DNA of 64,000 nucleotides from Ramlibacter sp. (GTDB taxonomy: Bacteria; Pseudomonadota; Gammaproteobacteria; Burkholderiales; Burkholderiaceae_C), in the NCBI GenBank assembly GCA_016713005.1, contig JADJPY010000012.1, forward strand, positions 372,001-436,000, in the 5' to 3' direction. Made by a program: the position numbers and the translations under genes. Position 1 is the stretch's first letter. Each line of letters opens with the position of its first letter. Below are positions 43,229 through 53,319 of the stretch, piece after piece. A model generated the notes under the pieces. It searched no databases. It was given only the letters and a program-made list of their open reading frames with translations, and had not been told where the DNA came from.

Positions 43229-43633
43229 ATGAATATCGAGGAAAAGCCCCCTTTCGACACACCCTTTGCCTGGATCGGCGGCGAGGCGCGCGTGCACGCA
43301 CTGGTGGAGCGCTTTTACGACCTGATGGACCTGGAGCCCGCCTACGCCGCGCTGCGTGCGGTGCACGGAAGCGACCTTGCCAACGCCCGGCAGAAGCTGG
43401 AGTGGTTTTTGTGCGGCTGGCTGGGTGGCCCGCCGCACTACGAGTCGCGGTTTGGCCCCCCGCGCCTGCGCATGCGCCACATGCCGTTTGCCATCGGCAT
43501 CGCCGAGCGCGACCAGTGGCTGGCCTGCATGGACCAGGCCATGGGCGAGACCGGTGTGCCTGAAGACCTGCGCACGCGCCTCAAGGCCAGCTTCTTCCAG
43601 ACGGCGGACTGGATGCGCAACGTGGGCGGGTAA
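43229..43633 (+). CDS. Group II truncated hemoglobin
   Basis: A 134-residue 2-over-2 globin that binds O2 or NO. It begins after a PFDTPFAWIGGEARVHALVERFYDLMD helix region and contains LRMRHMPFAI with the proximal His and RDQWLACMDQAM with the Trp of group II (TrHb2/GlbO). No signal peptide or partner domain. It stands alone between the FtsX-like permease and an oxidoreductase on the other strand. The start has no clear ribosome site; the upstream short repeat replaced the usual leader. Confidence 0.9.
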   Translation: MNIEEKPPFDTPFAWIGGEARVHALVERFYDLMDLEPAYAALRAVHGSDLANARQKLEWFLCGWLGGPPHYESRFGPPRLRMRHMPFAIGIAERDQWLACMDQAMGETGVPEDLRTRLKASFFQTADWMRNVGG

Positions 43634-43660
43634 TTTCCAACGACGTATGGGGCAGCGGGC

Positions 43661-44662
43661 TCACTTCACCCTGACGACGACCTTTCCCTTTGCGCGGCCT
43701 GCCTCAACGTAGGCCATGGCCTCGTTGGTTGCTTCGAACGGAAAGACCCGGTCCACCACGGGGCGGACAACACCTTCGTCGAAGAGACGCGTGATCTCGC
43801 GCAGTTGGCTGCCGTCAGCCTTCATGAAGAGGAACGAGTACTCGACGCCCAGGCGCCCTGCCTTGCGCCGGACTCCGGCGCTCAGCAGCCGCATGACCAG
43901 TTTCACGAATGCCGGAGACTTGATTTCCTTGCCGAATGCGGGATCGGGTGGTCCGGAGATGGAGATGAGCTTGCCGCCACGCTTGAGCACGCGCAGGGAT
44001 TTTTCGAGTGACTTGCCGTCCTGGCTGTTGAGGACCACGTCGTAGTCGTGCAGGACTTCCTCGAAGTCTTGCGTCTTGTAGTCGATGACGACGTCGGCGC
44101 CCAGGCTCTTGACCAACGCAAGATTGGCTGTGCTCGTTGTCGTGGCAACGGTTGCGCCCAGGTGCTTGGCCAACTGGATGGCAAAGGTTCCTACGCCGCC
44201 CGAGCCTGCCTGAATGAAGATCTTCTGCCCTTTTTTCAGGTCGGCTCTTTCCACCAGAGCCTGCCATGCTGTCAGTGCAACGAGGGGCACGGAAGCCGAT
44301 TCCTCCATCGTAAGGTTCCGGGGCTTGAGCGCCAGGGATGCCTCCCTGACGGGAACGAACTGCGCAAACGTACCGATCCGGAAATCATCGGTCCGCGCAT
44401 AGACCTCGTCGCCTGGTTTGAACTGCCGCACGTTTCGCCCGACTTTGACGACCTCTCCGGCTACGTCGTGACCCAGAATGAGAGGCAGGCGATAGGGCAG
44501 GATGAGTTTGAACTCCCCGTCCCTGATCTTGGAGTCCAGCAGGTTCACGCCAGCAGCATGGACCTGGACCAGGACTTCGTCGTCGCGCAGTTCCGGCTCC
44601 GGCCTGTCTGCCAACCGCAATGCAGCCTTTTTCCCATAGCGTTCGACGATGAAGGCCTTCAT
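43661..44662 (-). CDS. NADP-dependent zinc-independent alcohol dehydrogenase/quinone oxidoreductase
   Basis: A 333-residue medium-chain dehydrogenase of the quinone-oxidoreductase type. The GroES-like N-terminal half has LILGHDVAGEVVKVG, and the Rossmann half has IFIQAGSGGVGTFAIQLAKHLGATVATT; zinc-ligand cysteines are missing. The likely reaction is NADPH-dependent reduction of quinones or enones. Its start overlaps the stop of the SDR gene (ATGA), so the two are one transcription unit behind the TetR-like operator at 45,595. Confidence 0.9.
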   Translation of the reverse strand: MKAFIVERYGKKAALRLADRPEPELRDDEVLVQVHAAGVNLLDSKIRDGEFKLILPYRLPLILGHDVAGEVVKVGRNVRQFKPGDEVYARTDDFRIGTFAQFVPVREASLALKPRNLTMEESASVPLVALTAWQALVERADLKKGQKIFIQAGSGGVGTFAIQLAKHLGATVATTTSTANLALVKSLGADVVIDYKTQDFEEVLHDYDVVLNSQDGKSLEKSLRVLKRGGKLISISGPPDPAFGKEIKSPAFVKLVMRLLSAGVRRKAGRLGVEYSFLFMKADGSQLREITRLFDEGVVRPVVDRVFPFEATNEAMAYVEAGRAKGKVVVRVK

Positions 44663-45495
44663 GATGCCGCCCCTGTCTGCATTGCGTCGAGCCGCAGATC
44701 CTTCCGGATTCCGGCGTCTACCAGACCCGCAGGTGCAAACCTGCGCAGCAATCGCAGGCGGTTCGCGAGCCCACCGGCCGTGTACCGTAGTTTCGGCTGG
44801 GTGGCAGCGGCCGCTTGCAGCACCACGTCGGCCACAACGCCCGGCTGCTCGGCGGTCGCCATCACCTCCTTCACGCGCTGGCTCACGGCCGCACGCGCCT
44901 GGCGGTACTCGTCGATCATGGCGTCGGGTTCCAGGAAGTTCGCGTCGAACGGCGTCTTGGTGTATGCGGGCTCGATGACCGATACGCGGATGCCTCTCGT
45001 GCGCAACTCATGGTCGAGTGACTCGGAGTAGCCTTCGATCGCGTGCTTCGTCGCGGCATACAGGGCGCCGTACGGCATGGGCAGGAAGCCGAGCACGGAG
45101 CCGATGTTGATGATGCGACCGCTGCCCTGCCGTCGCATGTGCGGCAACACGGCGCGCGTCATCCGGACAATCCCAAAGAAATTGGTGTCGAAAATCAGTC
45201 GGGCTTGCTCGATCGAACTTTCTTCGGCGCCGGCCGGAGCGACCCCGAAGCCAGCGTTGTTCACGAGGATGTCGATGCGACCTTCAAGCTGGATAAGCTT
45301 CTGAACTGCCGCTTCGACCGACTCGTCGTTGGTCACGTCCAGGGGCAGCATCTCGAACAATTGCTGGCCTTTCTGGCCGCCTCGCCGGCTGGTGCCGTAG
45401 ACCTTGTAGCCGGCTTGCGAAAGACGCTGCGCGGTCGCTTCACCTATGCCTGAGGAAGCCCCTGTAACGAGGGCAACCTTGTTCTTCGTGTTCAT
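44659..45495 (-). CDS. Short-chain dehydrogenase/reductase
   Basis: A 278-residue classical SDR. The cofactor loop is TGASSGIGEATAQRL (near residue 11), NNAGFGVA follows around 85, and the catalytic Ser, YxxxK (YAATKHAIEGYSES) is in the expected place. It starts at ATG 45495 with AGGAG upstream; a longer upstream reading was rejected. Substrate not predictable. It shares a unit with the downstream oxidoreductase and is probably regulated by the TetR protein upstream on the same strand. Confidence 0.91.
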   Translation of the reverse strand: MNTKNKVALVTGASSGIGEATAQRLSQAGYKVYGTSRRGGQKGQQLFEMLPLDVTNDESVEAAVQKLIQLEGRIDILVNNAGFGVAPAGAEESSIEQARLIFDTNFFGIVRMTRAVLPHMRRQGSGRIINIGSVLGFLPMPYGALYAATKHAIEGYSESLDHELRTRGIRVSVIEPAYTKTPFDANFLEPDAMIDEYRQARAAVSQRVKEVMATAEQPGVVADVVLQAAAATQPKLRYTAGGLANRLRLLRRFAPAGLVDAGIRKDLRLDAMQTGAAS

Positions 45496-45594
45496 GGCGT
45501 TTCTCCTTTGATGTGAAAGGTTTGGGATTCGTCGGCACGCGGAGTGCATCGCCGGACAAAGGGGTTCGCTCGCCAGGTGGTACGTACATGTCGC

Positions 45595-45608
45595 ATGATG
45601 ATCATCAT
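45595..45608. promoter_or_regulatory. Putative TetR operator before the SDR gene
   Basis: Perfect 14-bp palindrome ATGATGATCATCAT, 100 bp upstream of the SDR start. The same ATGAT-N4-ATCAT pattern recurs at the tetR start, supporting a shared operator. Confidence 0.6.
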
Positions 45609-45646
45609 ATTTCTGGGCGAGTGAAAAACGAGGTGTTTCAATGGAA

Positions 45647-46234
45647 TCAGGCTGAGGCCAGGCTCTTCAAGGTTGCGCTGCACAGCGCACCGGACAGCGC
45701 CGGGTCATTGACCGCCCGGGCCAGAATCAGGGTGCCAACCATCGTGGCGACGGTCACGAGCGCCCGTTCATGTGAACCGGGTTGTCCCCAGTCGGGATCC
45801 TGGCGGGCCACGAGATCAATCATTTCCTTGATGCGGCGGGTGGCCGCGCGGCGCACCTCGGGCGACTGGCGTGGCATTTCGGAGCCGAGCGCTGAAACCG
45901 GACAACCTGTTTCGATGCTCTCAAGATGCTCCTTCGATAGGTAGGCCTGCACCAGCGCCTGCAGGGCCTGCTCCGGCGGCGCTTCTGAGACAACACTGGC
46001 CGCAACGGCGTTGGACTCGGCGCCCGCACGGTCTGCCGCCTCGGCCAGCATGGCTTCGCGCGACGGGAAATGGGCGTAGAAGGCGCCATGCGTCAGACCG
46101 GCTTCTTTCATGATGTCGGCGACACCTGTCCCGGCATAGCCGCTGCGCCGGATGGCGCGCGCGGCGGCACTGACGATGCGCTCGTGTGAAGCTTCCTTGG
46201 CGGCGAGTCGAATCTGGGGCTTTGCATTTGGCAT
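45647..46234 (-). CDS. TetR/AcrR-family transcriptional regulator
   Basis: A 195-residue regulator. The helix-turn-helix is SHERIVSAAARAIRRSGYAGTGVADIMKEAGLTHGAFYAHFPSREAMLAEA (residues about 16-66); the C-terminal ligand domain includes GCPVSALGSEM, as in the TetR subgroup with a C-terminal TetR_C domain of the YcdC/AcrR type. It precedes the SDR and oxidoreductase genes on the same strand and is flanked by two matching palindromes, so it likely represses itself and them. Upstream in-frame ATGs at 46240 and 46246 are alternatives. The inducer may be an electrophile or quinone, judging from the downstream enzymes. Confidence 0.92.
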   Translation of the reverse strand: MPNAKPQIRLAAKEASHERIVSAAARAIRRSGYAGTGVADIMKEAGLTHGAFYAHFPSREAMLAEAADRAGAESNAVAASVVSEAPPEQALQALVQAYLSKEHLESIETGCPVSALGSEMPRQSPEVRRAATRRIKEMIDLVARQDPDWGQPGSHERALVTVATMVGTLILARAVNDPALSGALCSATLKSLASA

Positions 46235-46246
46235 GATAAGCATCAT
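46233..46246. promoter_or_regulatory. Putative TetR operator at the tetR start
   Basis: ATGATAAGCATCAT, the same ATGAT-N4-ATCAT dyad as at 45595-45608, overlapping the start region of tetR, consistent with autoregulation. Confidence 0.55.
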
Positions 46247-46329
46247 ACACAAATTTGGTCTGCTCGTGTGCGAACCCGGTACTTGAGGGGGTCGAGCCTG
46301 GTGACGCCTGCTGAAGCACAGCCGTGCGG

Positions 46330-48066
46330 CTACTTCTGCAGCCGCACCGTCACATACCGTGGCCCGATATGGCGCAGTCCGTCGATGCCGCCCAGGTTGA
46401 CCACGTCGGTCAGCACCATGTAGAGCGTCTTGCCGGCCAGCTGCTCCAGCGGCACGGCGGGCGCTTTCAAGTCACCCGAGACGTCGAACACGCTGCGAAC
46501 CTCGCGCACGTACTCGTGGCTGGCGGTGCGCACCTCGTGGAAGTCGCGGCGCGCGCTGGCGTCGGTCTGCATCAGCACCTGCACGCCCGGGCAGGTGTCG
46601 TCCACCTTGGCGTTGGCCGGGCAGGGCAGGCCGGTGAAGAGCTCATACGACTCGGGCTTGGGCGGCTCGGTGGTGGCCGCAGACGAGTACGGCCGGAACA
46701 TCGGGTTGCGCAAGTCCGCGCGACGCACTTCTTCCATCCAGCCTGCATCAAACGACGCGCCCATGGTCACCCCCGATGATTCGCCGGGGCGCAGCGTCAT
46801 CACCAGGCTGAACGGCGCCGCTTTCAGCGTCACGGTGGCGCCGTCGGCCAGCCGCTGGCGACGCCCGCCCTGTTCCACATGGGCGTCAAAGCGAAAGCGC
46901 GGGGACGCGCGCGCCGCCGCCAGCACGGTGCGCTCGGCCCATTCGGCAAAGGCCTTGTCGCCGGTGGATGCGGCCGCGGACACCAGGTTGCCGCGCTCAC
47001 CCGGGCTGTGCTGGCTGCGGTCGCTGTGCGGCAGCACGCTGGCGCCGCGTGCGATCAGCCATTCCACCAGGTCGCGCCGTTTGGCCGCGGCAGCGGCTTC
47101 CAGCGGCGTGGTGCGCACGCCGGGTGCGCCATCGGGCGATGCGCCGGCGGCCAACAACTGCTCGGCCACGGCGCGGCGGCCGTTGCGCATGGTGGTGGTG
47201 AGCGCCGTGCTGTTGCCGGCCACATGTTCCAGCGCCACCGCGTCAGCGCGGGCGCCACGGGCCAGCAGCCAGGGCACCCAGTTGGTGGCCGTGGTTTCAT
47301 CCGGCGCGTCTGCGGCCAGCTGGATCGGGCAGCCCCACAGGCCGCACAGGTTGGTGTCGGCGCCGCGCTCCACCAGGGCCAGGGCCAGCTCGATGCGGTT
47401 GGCCAGGATGGCCTGCAGGAGCGGTGTGCTGAGGTTGCCGTACACGATGTTGGGCGACAGGTCCGCCGGGATGGCGGCCACGGCCGCCGGGGTGTTGGCG
47501 TTCCAGTAGGCCGCGCGCGCGCGGGCCTGCGGGTCGGCCAGCAGGGTATCGGGGTCCGGCAGATTGCCCGAGGCCACCCAGCGCATGGCCGCTGCCTCGA
47601 ACTCGGCGCCCTGGCGCAGCGGGGGTGCCGGTGTGCGCTGCACCAGCTCCACCACCACCCAACCGGCGGTGCCGCGGTTGGTATAGGGCACCACCTCGCT
47701 GCGGTCGCCCGGCAGGTACAGGTTGGCCAGCAGCGGGCGGATGGCAGCGGGCACACCCAGCAGGTTGACCGCGCGCTGCGCAGCGGCGTTGCGCAGACCG
47801 GAGAAGCGCGCCATGCGGGCACGCGTGATGTCGGTAAAAAACGTCCACTTGAACTCGTAGGACACGCCGCCCGACGTATGGCGCGCTGCGTCCCACAGCG
47901 CCTGCCATTGAGGTTGGCTCCAGACGGGTGGTGCCGTGGGTGGTGCCGCGGGCGATGGCGTTTGGGCGCCGGCCAGCGTGCAGGCCAGCACGCCCGAGAG
48001 CAACGCCGACATCGCCCATGACAGCGACCATGGGCGTTTGGGTGCGCGCGAAAACAGGGGCTTCAT
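46330..48066 (-). CDS. Secreted ankyrin-repeat protein
   Basis: A 578-residue exported protein with signal peptide (LSWAMSALLSGVLACTLAGAQ). Ankyrin-type helices occupy the middle (about 215-360; LLQAILANRIELALALVERGADTN and TTPLEAAAAAKRRDLVEWLIARGA are recognisable repeats). The N-terminal part (about 40-200) and C-terminal part (about 380-578, with CPANAKVDDTCPGVQVL) match nothing I know. Start ATG 48066 has GGAG upstream. A role in protein-protein contact outside the cytoplasm is likely; nothing more can be said. It does not share an obvious operon with smr. Confidence 0.82.
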   Translation of the reverse strand: MKPLFSRAPKRPWSLSWAMSALLSGVLACTLAGAQTPSPAAPPTAPPVWSQPQWQALWDAARHTSGGVSYEFKWTFFTDITRARMARFSGLRNAAAQRAVNLLGVPAAIRPLLANLYLPGDRSEVVPYTNRGTAGWVVVELVQRTPAPPLRQGAEFEAAAMRWVASGNLPDPDTLLADPQARARAAYWNANTPAAVAAIPADLSPNIVYGNLSTPLLQAILANRIELALALVERGADTNLCGLWGCPIQLAADAPDETTATNWVPWLLARGARADAVALEHVAGNSTALTTTMRNGRRAVAEQLLAAGASPDGAPGVRTTPLEAAAAAKRRDLVEWLIARGASVLPHSDRSQHSPGERGNLVSAAASTGDKAFAEWAERTVLAAARASPRFRFDAHVEQGGRRQRLADGATVTLKAAPFSLVMTLRPGESSGVTMGASFDAGWMEEVRRADLRNPMFRPYSSAATTEPPKPESYELFTGLPCPANAKVDDTCPGVQVLMQTDASARRDFHEVRTASHEYVREVRSVFDVSGDLKAPAVPLEQLAGKTLYMVLTDVVNLGGIDGLRHIGPRYVTVRLQK

Positions 48067-48107
48067 GCCGTCTCCAGGATTCGGTCGGGGTGTCAAAAAA
48101 AAGTGAA

Positions 48108-48752
48108 TCAGGGCCGCGCGTTCGCCTGCAGCAGCACCACCAGCGCGCCGGCGCCGCCCTCGTCGGCGCGCGCCTGCACGAAGGCCAGCACCTCGTTCTT
48201 CTGGATCAGCCAGCTGTGCACCTTGCCCTTGAGCACCGGCGTCTTGCCCGGCGAGCCCAGGCCCTTGCCGTGCACCACGCGCAGGCAGCGCACGCCATCG
48301 CGCGCGGCGGCGCGCACAAACGCGGCCAGGCTGTCGCGGGCTTCTTCGGTGCGCAGGCCGTGCAGGTCGATCTCGCGCTGGATGCTCCAGCCGCCTCGGC
48401 GCAGCTTGCGCGTCACGTCGGTGCCGATGCCGGGGCGGCGAAAGCTCATCGCGTCGTCCACGTCCAGCAGGGTGCTGGCGTCAAAGCCGTCGCTCAGGCT
48501 TTCGGCCAGCACGCGCTGCTCGTCCAGCTGTTGCTGCACCGGCACCGGCGCGGGCTGCCCGGTGCCCAGCGGCACGCGCGCAGGCTGGCGGATGGGCGCC
48601 ACCTTGCCCGCCGCGCGCTTGAACAGGTCCTGCTCGGCGCGGGCGCGCCGCTCGGCCTGCAGGCGCTGCGCCTCCTGCCGGGCGGCCAGCTCCTGCTGCT
48701 CGGCCAGTTTCTTCTGCACCAGTTTCAGGTCCTGCAGGGACGACAGCTTCAC
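48108..48752 (-). CDS. Smr-domain protein
   Basis: A 214-residue protein with a coiled, Gln/Arg/Glu-rich N-terminal half (LKLVQKKLAEQQELAARQEAQRLQAERR region) and a C-terminal Smr domain containing EIDLHGLRTEEARDSLAAFV and VVHGKGLGSPGK. Small MutS-related domains nick DNA or cleave RNA; in stand-alone form (SmrA/B/YdaL-like) they are linked to DNA recombination or ribosome rescue. It starts at GTG 48752, whose GTGA overlaps the radC stop. Confidence 0.9.
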   Translation of the reverse strand: MKLSSLQDLKLVQKKLAEQQELAARQEAQRLQAERRARAEQDLFKRAAGKVAPIRQPARVPLGTGQPAPVPVQQQLDEQRVLAESLSDGFDASTLLDVDDAMSFRRPGIGTDVTRKLRRGGWSIQREIDLHGLRTEEARDSLAAFVRAAARDGVRCLRVVHGKGLGSPGKTPVLKGKVHSWLIQKNEVLAFVQARADEGGAGALVVLLQANARP

Positions 48753-49450
48753 AGCAGGCCCCGCTCGGCCATCGAGAGCGAATCGCCCTGCGCCACGATG
48801 ATGTGGTCCAGCACGCGCACATCCACCAGCGCCAGCGCAGCTTTCAGCGTCTGGGTGAGGGCCTCGTCGGCGCGGCTGGGCTGCACCGTGCCGCTGGGGT
48901 GGTTGTGCGCCAGCACCACGCTGGCCGCCTGGTGGTGCAGGGCGCGCAGCACCACTTCGCGCGGGTAGACGCTGGTCTGCGTGAGCGTGCCGCGAAACAG
49001 CTCCTCCATCGCCACCAGCCGGTTCTGCGCGTCCAGGAACAGCACCGCAAACACCTCGTGGGGTCGCGCCGCCAGATGCAGTTGCAGGTACTGGCGCACG
49101 GCGCCGGGCGTGCTGAACACCTCGCGTTCCCGCAGCCGCTGCGCCACGGCGCGGCGCGCCAGCTCCAGCACCGCCGCCAGCTCGGCGCGCTTGGCCGGAC
49201 CGCCCAGGCCCTTGATGCGCTTGAGGTCGTCCACGCTGGCGTTGAGCAGCCCGTCCAGCCCGCCAAAGCCACCCTTGCCGCCGGGTTGCGGCGCGTCCAG
49301 CAGCTCCTGCGCCAGGTGCAGCACGCTCTTGCCCGCGATGCCGGTGCGCAGGATCAGCGCCAGCAGTTCGGCGTCGGCCAGGGCGGCGGCGCCGCGGGCC
49401 AGCAGCTTTTCGCGGGGGCGCGCGTCGGCGGGAAGGTCTTTCAGGGCCAT
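48749..49450 (-). CDS. radC: RadC/YicR-family JAMM-domain protein
   Basis: A 233-residue protein. An N-terminal helix-hairpin-helix-like region has RGAAALADAELLALILRTG; the C-terminal JAMM/MPN domain has EVFAVLFLDAQNRL and the metal motif VLAHNHPSGTVQPSRAD. RadC was named for DNA repair, but its function remains unsettled. Start ATG 49450; the upstream reading into the fkpB promoter region was rejected. Overlaps smr downstream by 4 bp and is divergent from fkpB. Confidence 0.92.
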   Translation of the reverse strand: MALKDLPADARPREKLLARGAAALADAELLALILRTGIAGKSVLHLAQELLDAPQPGGKGGFGGLDGLLNASVDDLKRIKGLGGPAKRAELAAVLELARRAVAQRLREREVFSTPGAVRQYLQLHLAARPHEVFAVLFLDAQNRLVAMEELFRGTLTQTSVYPREVVLRALHHQAASVVLAHNHPSGTVQPSRADEALTQTLKAALALVDVRVLDHIIVAQGDSLSMAERGLL

Positions 49451-49544
49451 GGGGGGAGTGGTTGCGCGGGTTTCTACAATGGAGGCCAGTTTATCGGCAC
49501 TCTTTCGGCACCACTCTTTCGGCACTCCTCACAGCGGGAATTCC

Positions 49545-50000
49545 ATGGCACCCAACACGCCCCGCGTCCAGCCGGGCTCCTTCCTCACCCTGCACTACCG
49601 CCTGTGCGGCCCGGGCGGCGACATCATCAACACCTTCAGCGACAAGCCCGCCACGCTGTCGCTGGGCACCGGCGAGCTCTCGCCGGCCGTCGAGCGGCAC
49701 CTGCTGGGCATGGAAGAGGGCGCGCGCGCCGTGTTCGAGCTCGCTGCGGGCGAGGCCTTTGGCGAGCGCAACACCGAGATGGTGCAGTGGGTGGCGCGCA
49801 GCCTGCTGGACAAGATGGGTGACCCCGACGAGCAATACCACGTGGGCGACGTGGTGCAGTTCCCCACGCCCGACGGCCTGAGCCAGTACGCCGGCGCGGT
49901 GCGCCAGGTGGGCGAAGACGGTTCGGTGCTGTTTGACTTCAACCACCCGCTGGCCGGCCAGCCGGTGACGTTCGAAGTCCATCTGATCGGGGTGCTATGA
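49545..50000 (+). CDS. fkpB: FKBP-type peptidyl-prolyl isomerase (SlpA/FkpB)
   Basis: A 151-residue SlyD-like prolyl isomerase and chaperone. FKBP core: LTLHYRLCGPGGDIINTF, LSLGTGELSPAVERHLLGMEEG, and the insert-in-flap region QVGEDGSVLFDFNHPLAGQPVTFEVHLIGVL at the end. It lacks a His-rich nickel tail, unlike SlyD. It starts at ATG 49545 with GCGGGAA upstream and overlaps ispH by 4 bp, the same pairing as fkpB-ispH in E. coli. Two 12-bp direct repeats (CTCTTTCGGCAC twice) lie in the leader at 49499-49524. Confidence 0.9.
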   Translation: MAPNTPRVQPGSFLTLHYRLCGPGGDIINTFSDKPATLSLGTGELSPAVERHLLGMEEGARAVFELAAGEAFGERNTEMVQWVARSLLDKMGDPDEQYHVGDVVQFPTPDGLSQYAGAVRQVGEDGSVLFDFNHPLAGQPVTFEVHLIGVL

Positions 50001-50968
50001 GCGACGTGAGGGAAATGAACATCATCCTGGCGGAGCCGCGGGGTTTTTGTGCCGGCGTGGACCGCGCGATCGAGATCGTGGAGCGCGCCATCCAGAAGTT
50101 CGGCTCGCCGATCTACGTGCGCCACGAGATCGTGCACAACACCTATGTGGTCAACGACCTGAAGGCGCGCGGCGCGATCTTCATCGAAGAGCTGTCGGAC
50201 GTGCCGCCCGGCGCCACGCTGGTGTTCAGCGCGCACGGGGTCAGCCGCGCCGTGCAGCGCGAGGCGCGCGAGCGGGGTTTCCGCATCTTTGACGCGACCT
50301 GTCCGCTGGTGACCAAGGTGCACGTCGAGGTGGCCAAGCTGCACCGCGAAGGCTACGAATTCATCATGATCGGCCACAAGGGCCACCCCGAGGTGGAAGG
50401 CACCATGGGCCAGCTCGACAGCGGCATCCACCTGGTGGAAGACGTGGAGGACGTGGCTCGCGTGCAGCCCTCGCAGACCGAACGGCTGGCCGTGGTGACG
50501 CAGACCACGCTGTCGGTGGACGACGCGGCGGAGATCGCTGCGGCGGTGAAGGCGCGCTTTCCCCAGGTGCGCGAGCCCAAGAAGCAGGACATCTGCTACG
50601 CCACGCAGAACCGCCAGGACGCCGTCAAGCTGATGTCGCCCCAGGTGGATGTGGTGATCGTGGTGGGCAGCCCCACCAGCTCCAACAGCAACCGGCTGGC
50701 CGAGCTGGCGCGCAAGCTCGGCGTGGACGCCTACATGGTGGACACGGCCGACGAGCTGCAGGCGCACTGGCTGGACGGCAAGTTCTCGGTGGGCCTGACG
50801 GCGGGCGCCTCCGCGCCCGAGATCCTGGTGACCGAGGTGCTGGCGCGCATCAAGGCGCTGGGCGCCGTGTCGATCCGCCGCATGGACGGGATCGTGGAGA
50901 CCGTCAAGTTCCCGCTGCCCAAGGGGCTGAAGACCGGCACGCCGGCCGCGGGCGGCCCGGCACCATGA
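49997..50968 (+). CDS. ispH: 4-hydroxy-3-methylbut-2-enyl diphosphate reductase
   Basis: [4Fe-4S] enzyme for the last step of the MEP isoprenoid pathway, giving IPP and DMAPP. The 323-residue product has the three cluster cysteines: C18 in EPRGFCAGVDRA, C102 in DATCPLVTKVH, and the one in DICYATQNR. VVGSPTSSNSNRL and TAGASAPEILV are also conserved. Coupled to fkpB upstream by ATGA and to the dehydratase gene downstream by ATGA. Confidence 0.97.
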   Translation: MSDVREMNIILAEPRGFCAGVDRAIEIVERAIQKFGSPIYVRHEIVHNTYVVNDLKARGAIFIEELSDVPPGATLVFSAHGVSRAVQREARERGFRIFDATCPLVTKVHVEVAKLHREGYEFIMIGHKGHPEVEGTMGQLDSGIHLVEDVEDVARVQPSQTERLAVVTQTTLSVDDAAEIAAAVKARFPQVREPKKQDICYATQNRQDAVKLMSPQVDVVIVVGSPTSSNSNRLAELARKLGVDAYMVDTADELQAHWLDGKFSVGLTAGASAPEILVTEVLARIKALGAVSIRRMDGIVETVKFPLPKGLKTGTPAAGGPAP

Positions 50969-51903
50969 ATCGCTACGAAATTGATAGCGCCCGCGCCAGA
51001 CTGGACGGGGGCTACGGCCATTTTTTACGCAAAACCCCGCTGTGGCAGCTGCCCGGCGCGGCGCTGGGCGTTCGCTGTGCGCAGGTCTGGCTCAAGCTGG
51101 AGCACCTGCAGACGGGCGGCAGCTTCAAGGCGCGCGGCATGCTCAACCGCCTGCTGTCACACCCCATCCCCGACAGCGGCGTGATCGTCGCGTCGGGCGG
51201 CAATGCCGGCATCGCCACGGCGGCGGCGGCCAAGGCCCTCGGTGTGCGCTGCGAGGTGTTCGTGCCCACCGTCTCCAGCGAGGCCAAGCGCGAGCGGCTG
51301 CGCGAGCTGGGCGCCGAGGTGGTCGTCACCGGCGCGGTCTATGCCGAAGCACTGGAAGCCTGCCTGGCGCGCCAGCAGCAAAGCGGCGCGTTGCTGACGC
51401 ATGCATACGACCAGCCCGAAGTCGTCACCGGCGCGGGCACGCTGGCCGCAGAGATCGAGGCGCAGGCCGGTGTGCCCGGCAGCGTGCTGGTCAGCGTGGG
51501 CGGCGGCGGGCTGATCGCCGGCGTGGCCAGCTGGTTTGGCCAGCGCGCGCGCGTGGTGGCGCTCGAGCCCGAGCTGGCGCCCACGCTCTACCGGGCGCGC
51601 GAGGCCGGTCAGCCGGTGGATGTGGCCGTGAGCGGCGTGGCCGCCGACTCGCTGGGCGCCAAACGCATCGGCGCCATCGCCTGGGAGGTGACCCAGCGCG
51701 AGGTGAAGGACGCGATCTTGCTGCCCGACGACGCCATCCGCGCGGCGCAGCTGTGGCTGTGGCGGCAGATGAAGCTCGCCGTGGAGCCCGCCGCGGCACT
51801 GGGCCTGGCCGCGCTGCAGACCGGGGCCTACACGCCTGCGCCCGACGAGGCGGTCTGCCTCATCCTGTGCGGCGCCAACCTCGACCCCTCCACGCTGGCC
51901 TGA
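50965..51903 (+). CDS. PLP-dependent threonine/serine dehydratase-like enzyme
   Basis: A 312-residue fold-type II PLP enzyme. It has KLEHLQTGGSFKARGML with the PLP-binding Lys, ASGGNAGIATAAAAKALG, and the phosphate-binding loop VSVGGGGLIAGVA. It resembles catabolic threonine dehydratase or serine racemase; there is no regulatory ACT domain. The first 20 residues (YEIDSARARLDGGYGHF) are encoded by a short repeat that overlies the start of the gene, so its natural N-terminus differs from relatives. It starts at an ATG that overlaps the ispH stop. Confidence 0.87.
   Translation: MNRYEIDSARARLDGGYGHFLRKTPLWQLPGAALGVRCAQVWLKLEHLQTGGSFKARGMLNRLLSHPIPDSGVIVASGGNAGIATAAAAKALGVRCEVFVPTVSSEAKRERLRELGAEVVVTGAVYAEALEACLARQQQSGALLTHAYDQPEVVTGAGTLAAEIEAQAGVPGSVLVSVGGGGLIAGVASWFGQRARVVALEPELAPTLYRAREAGQPVDVAVSGVAADSLGAKRIGAIAWEVTQREVKDAILLPDDAIRAAQLWLWRQMKLAVEPAAALGLAALQTGAYTPAPDEAVCLILCGANLDPSTLA
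50972..51026 (+). repeat. short palindromic repeat, copy 10 (N-terminus of the dehydratase gene)
   Basis: Plus strand: GCTAC-N6-GATAGC, about 17 bp, then GGACGGGGGCTACGGCC and ATTTTT. It begins 7 bp after the start codon and is read in frame as YEIDSARARLDGGYGHF. Confidence 0.85.
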
Positions 51904-51942
51904 GGCGCCAGGGCCCAGGGGGGCGCCGACTAAAATCGGCCG

Positions 51943-53272
<1,330 letters not shown>

Positions 53273-53319
53273 GGCAGCCCTGATAGAATTGCGGCTTCGC
53301 ACCACGCGAAACCGGATCA

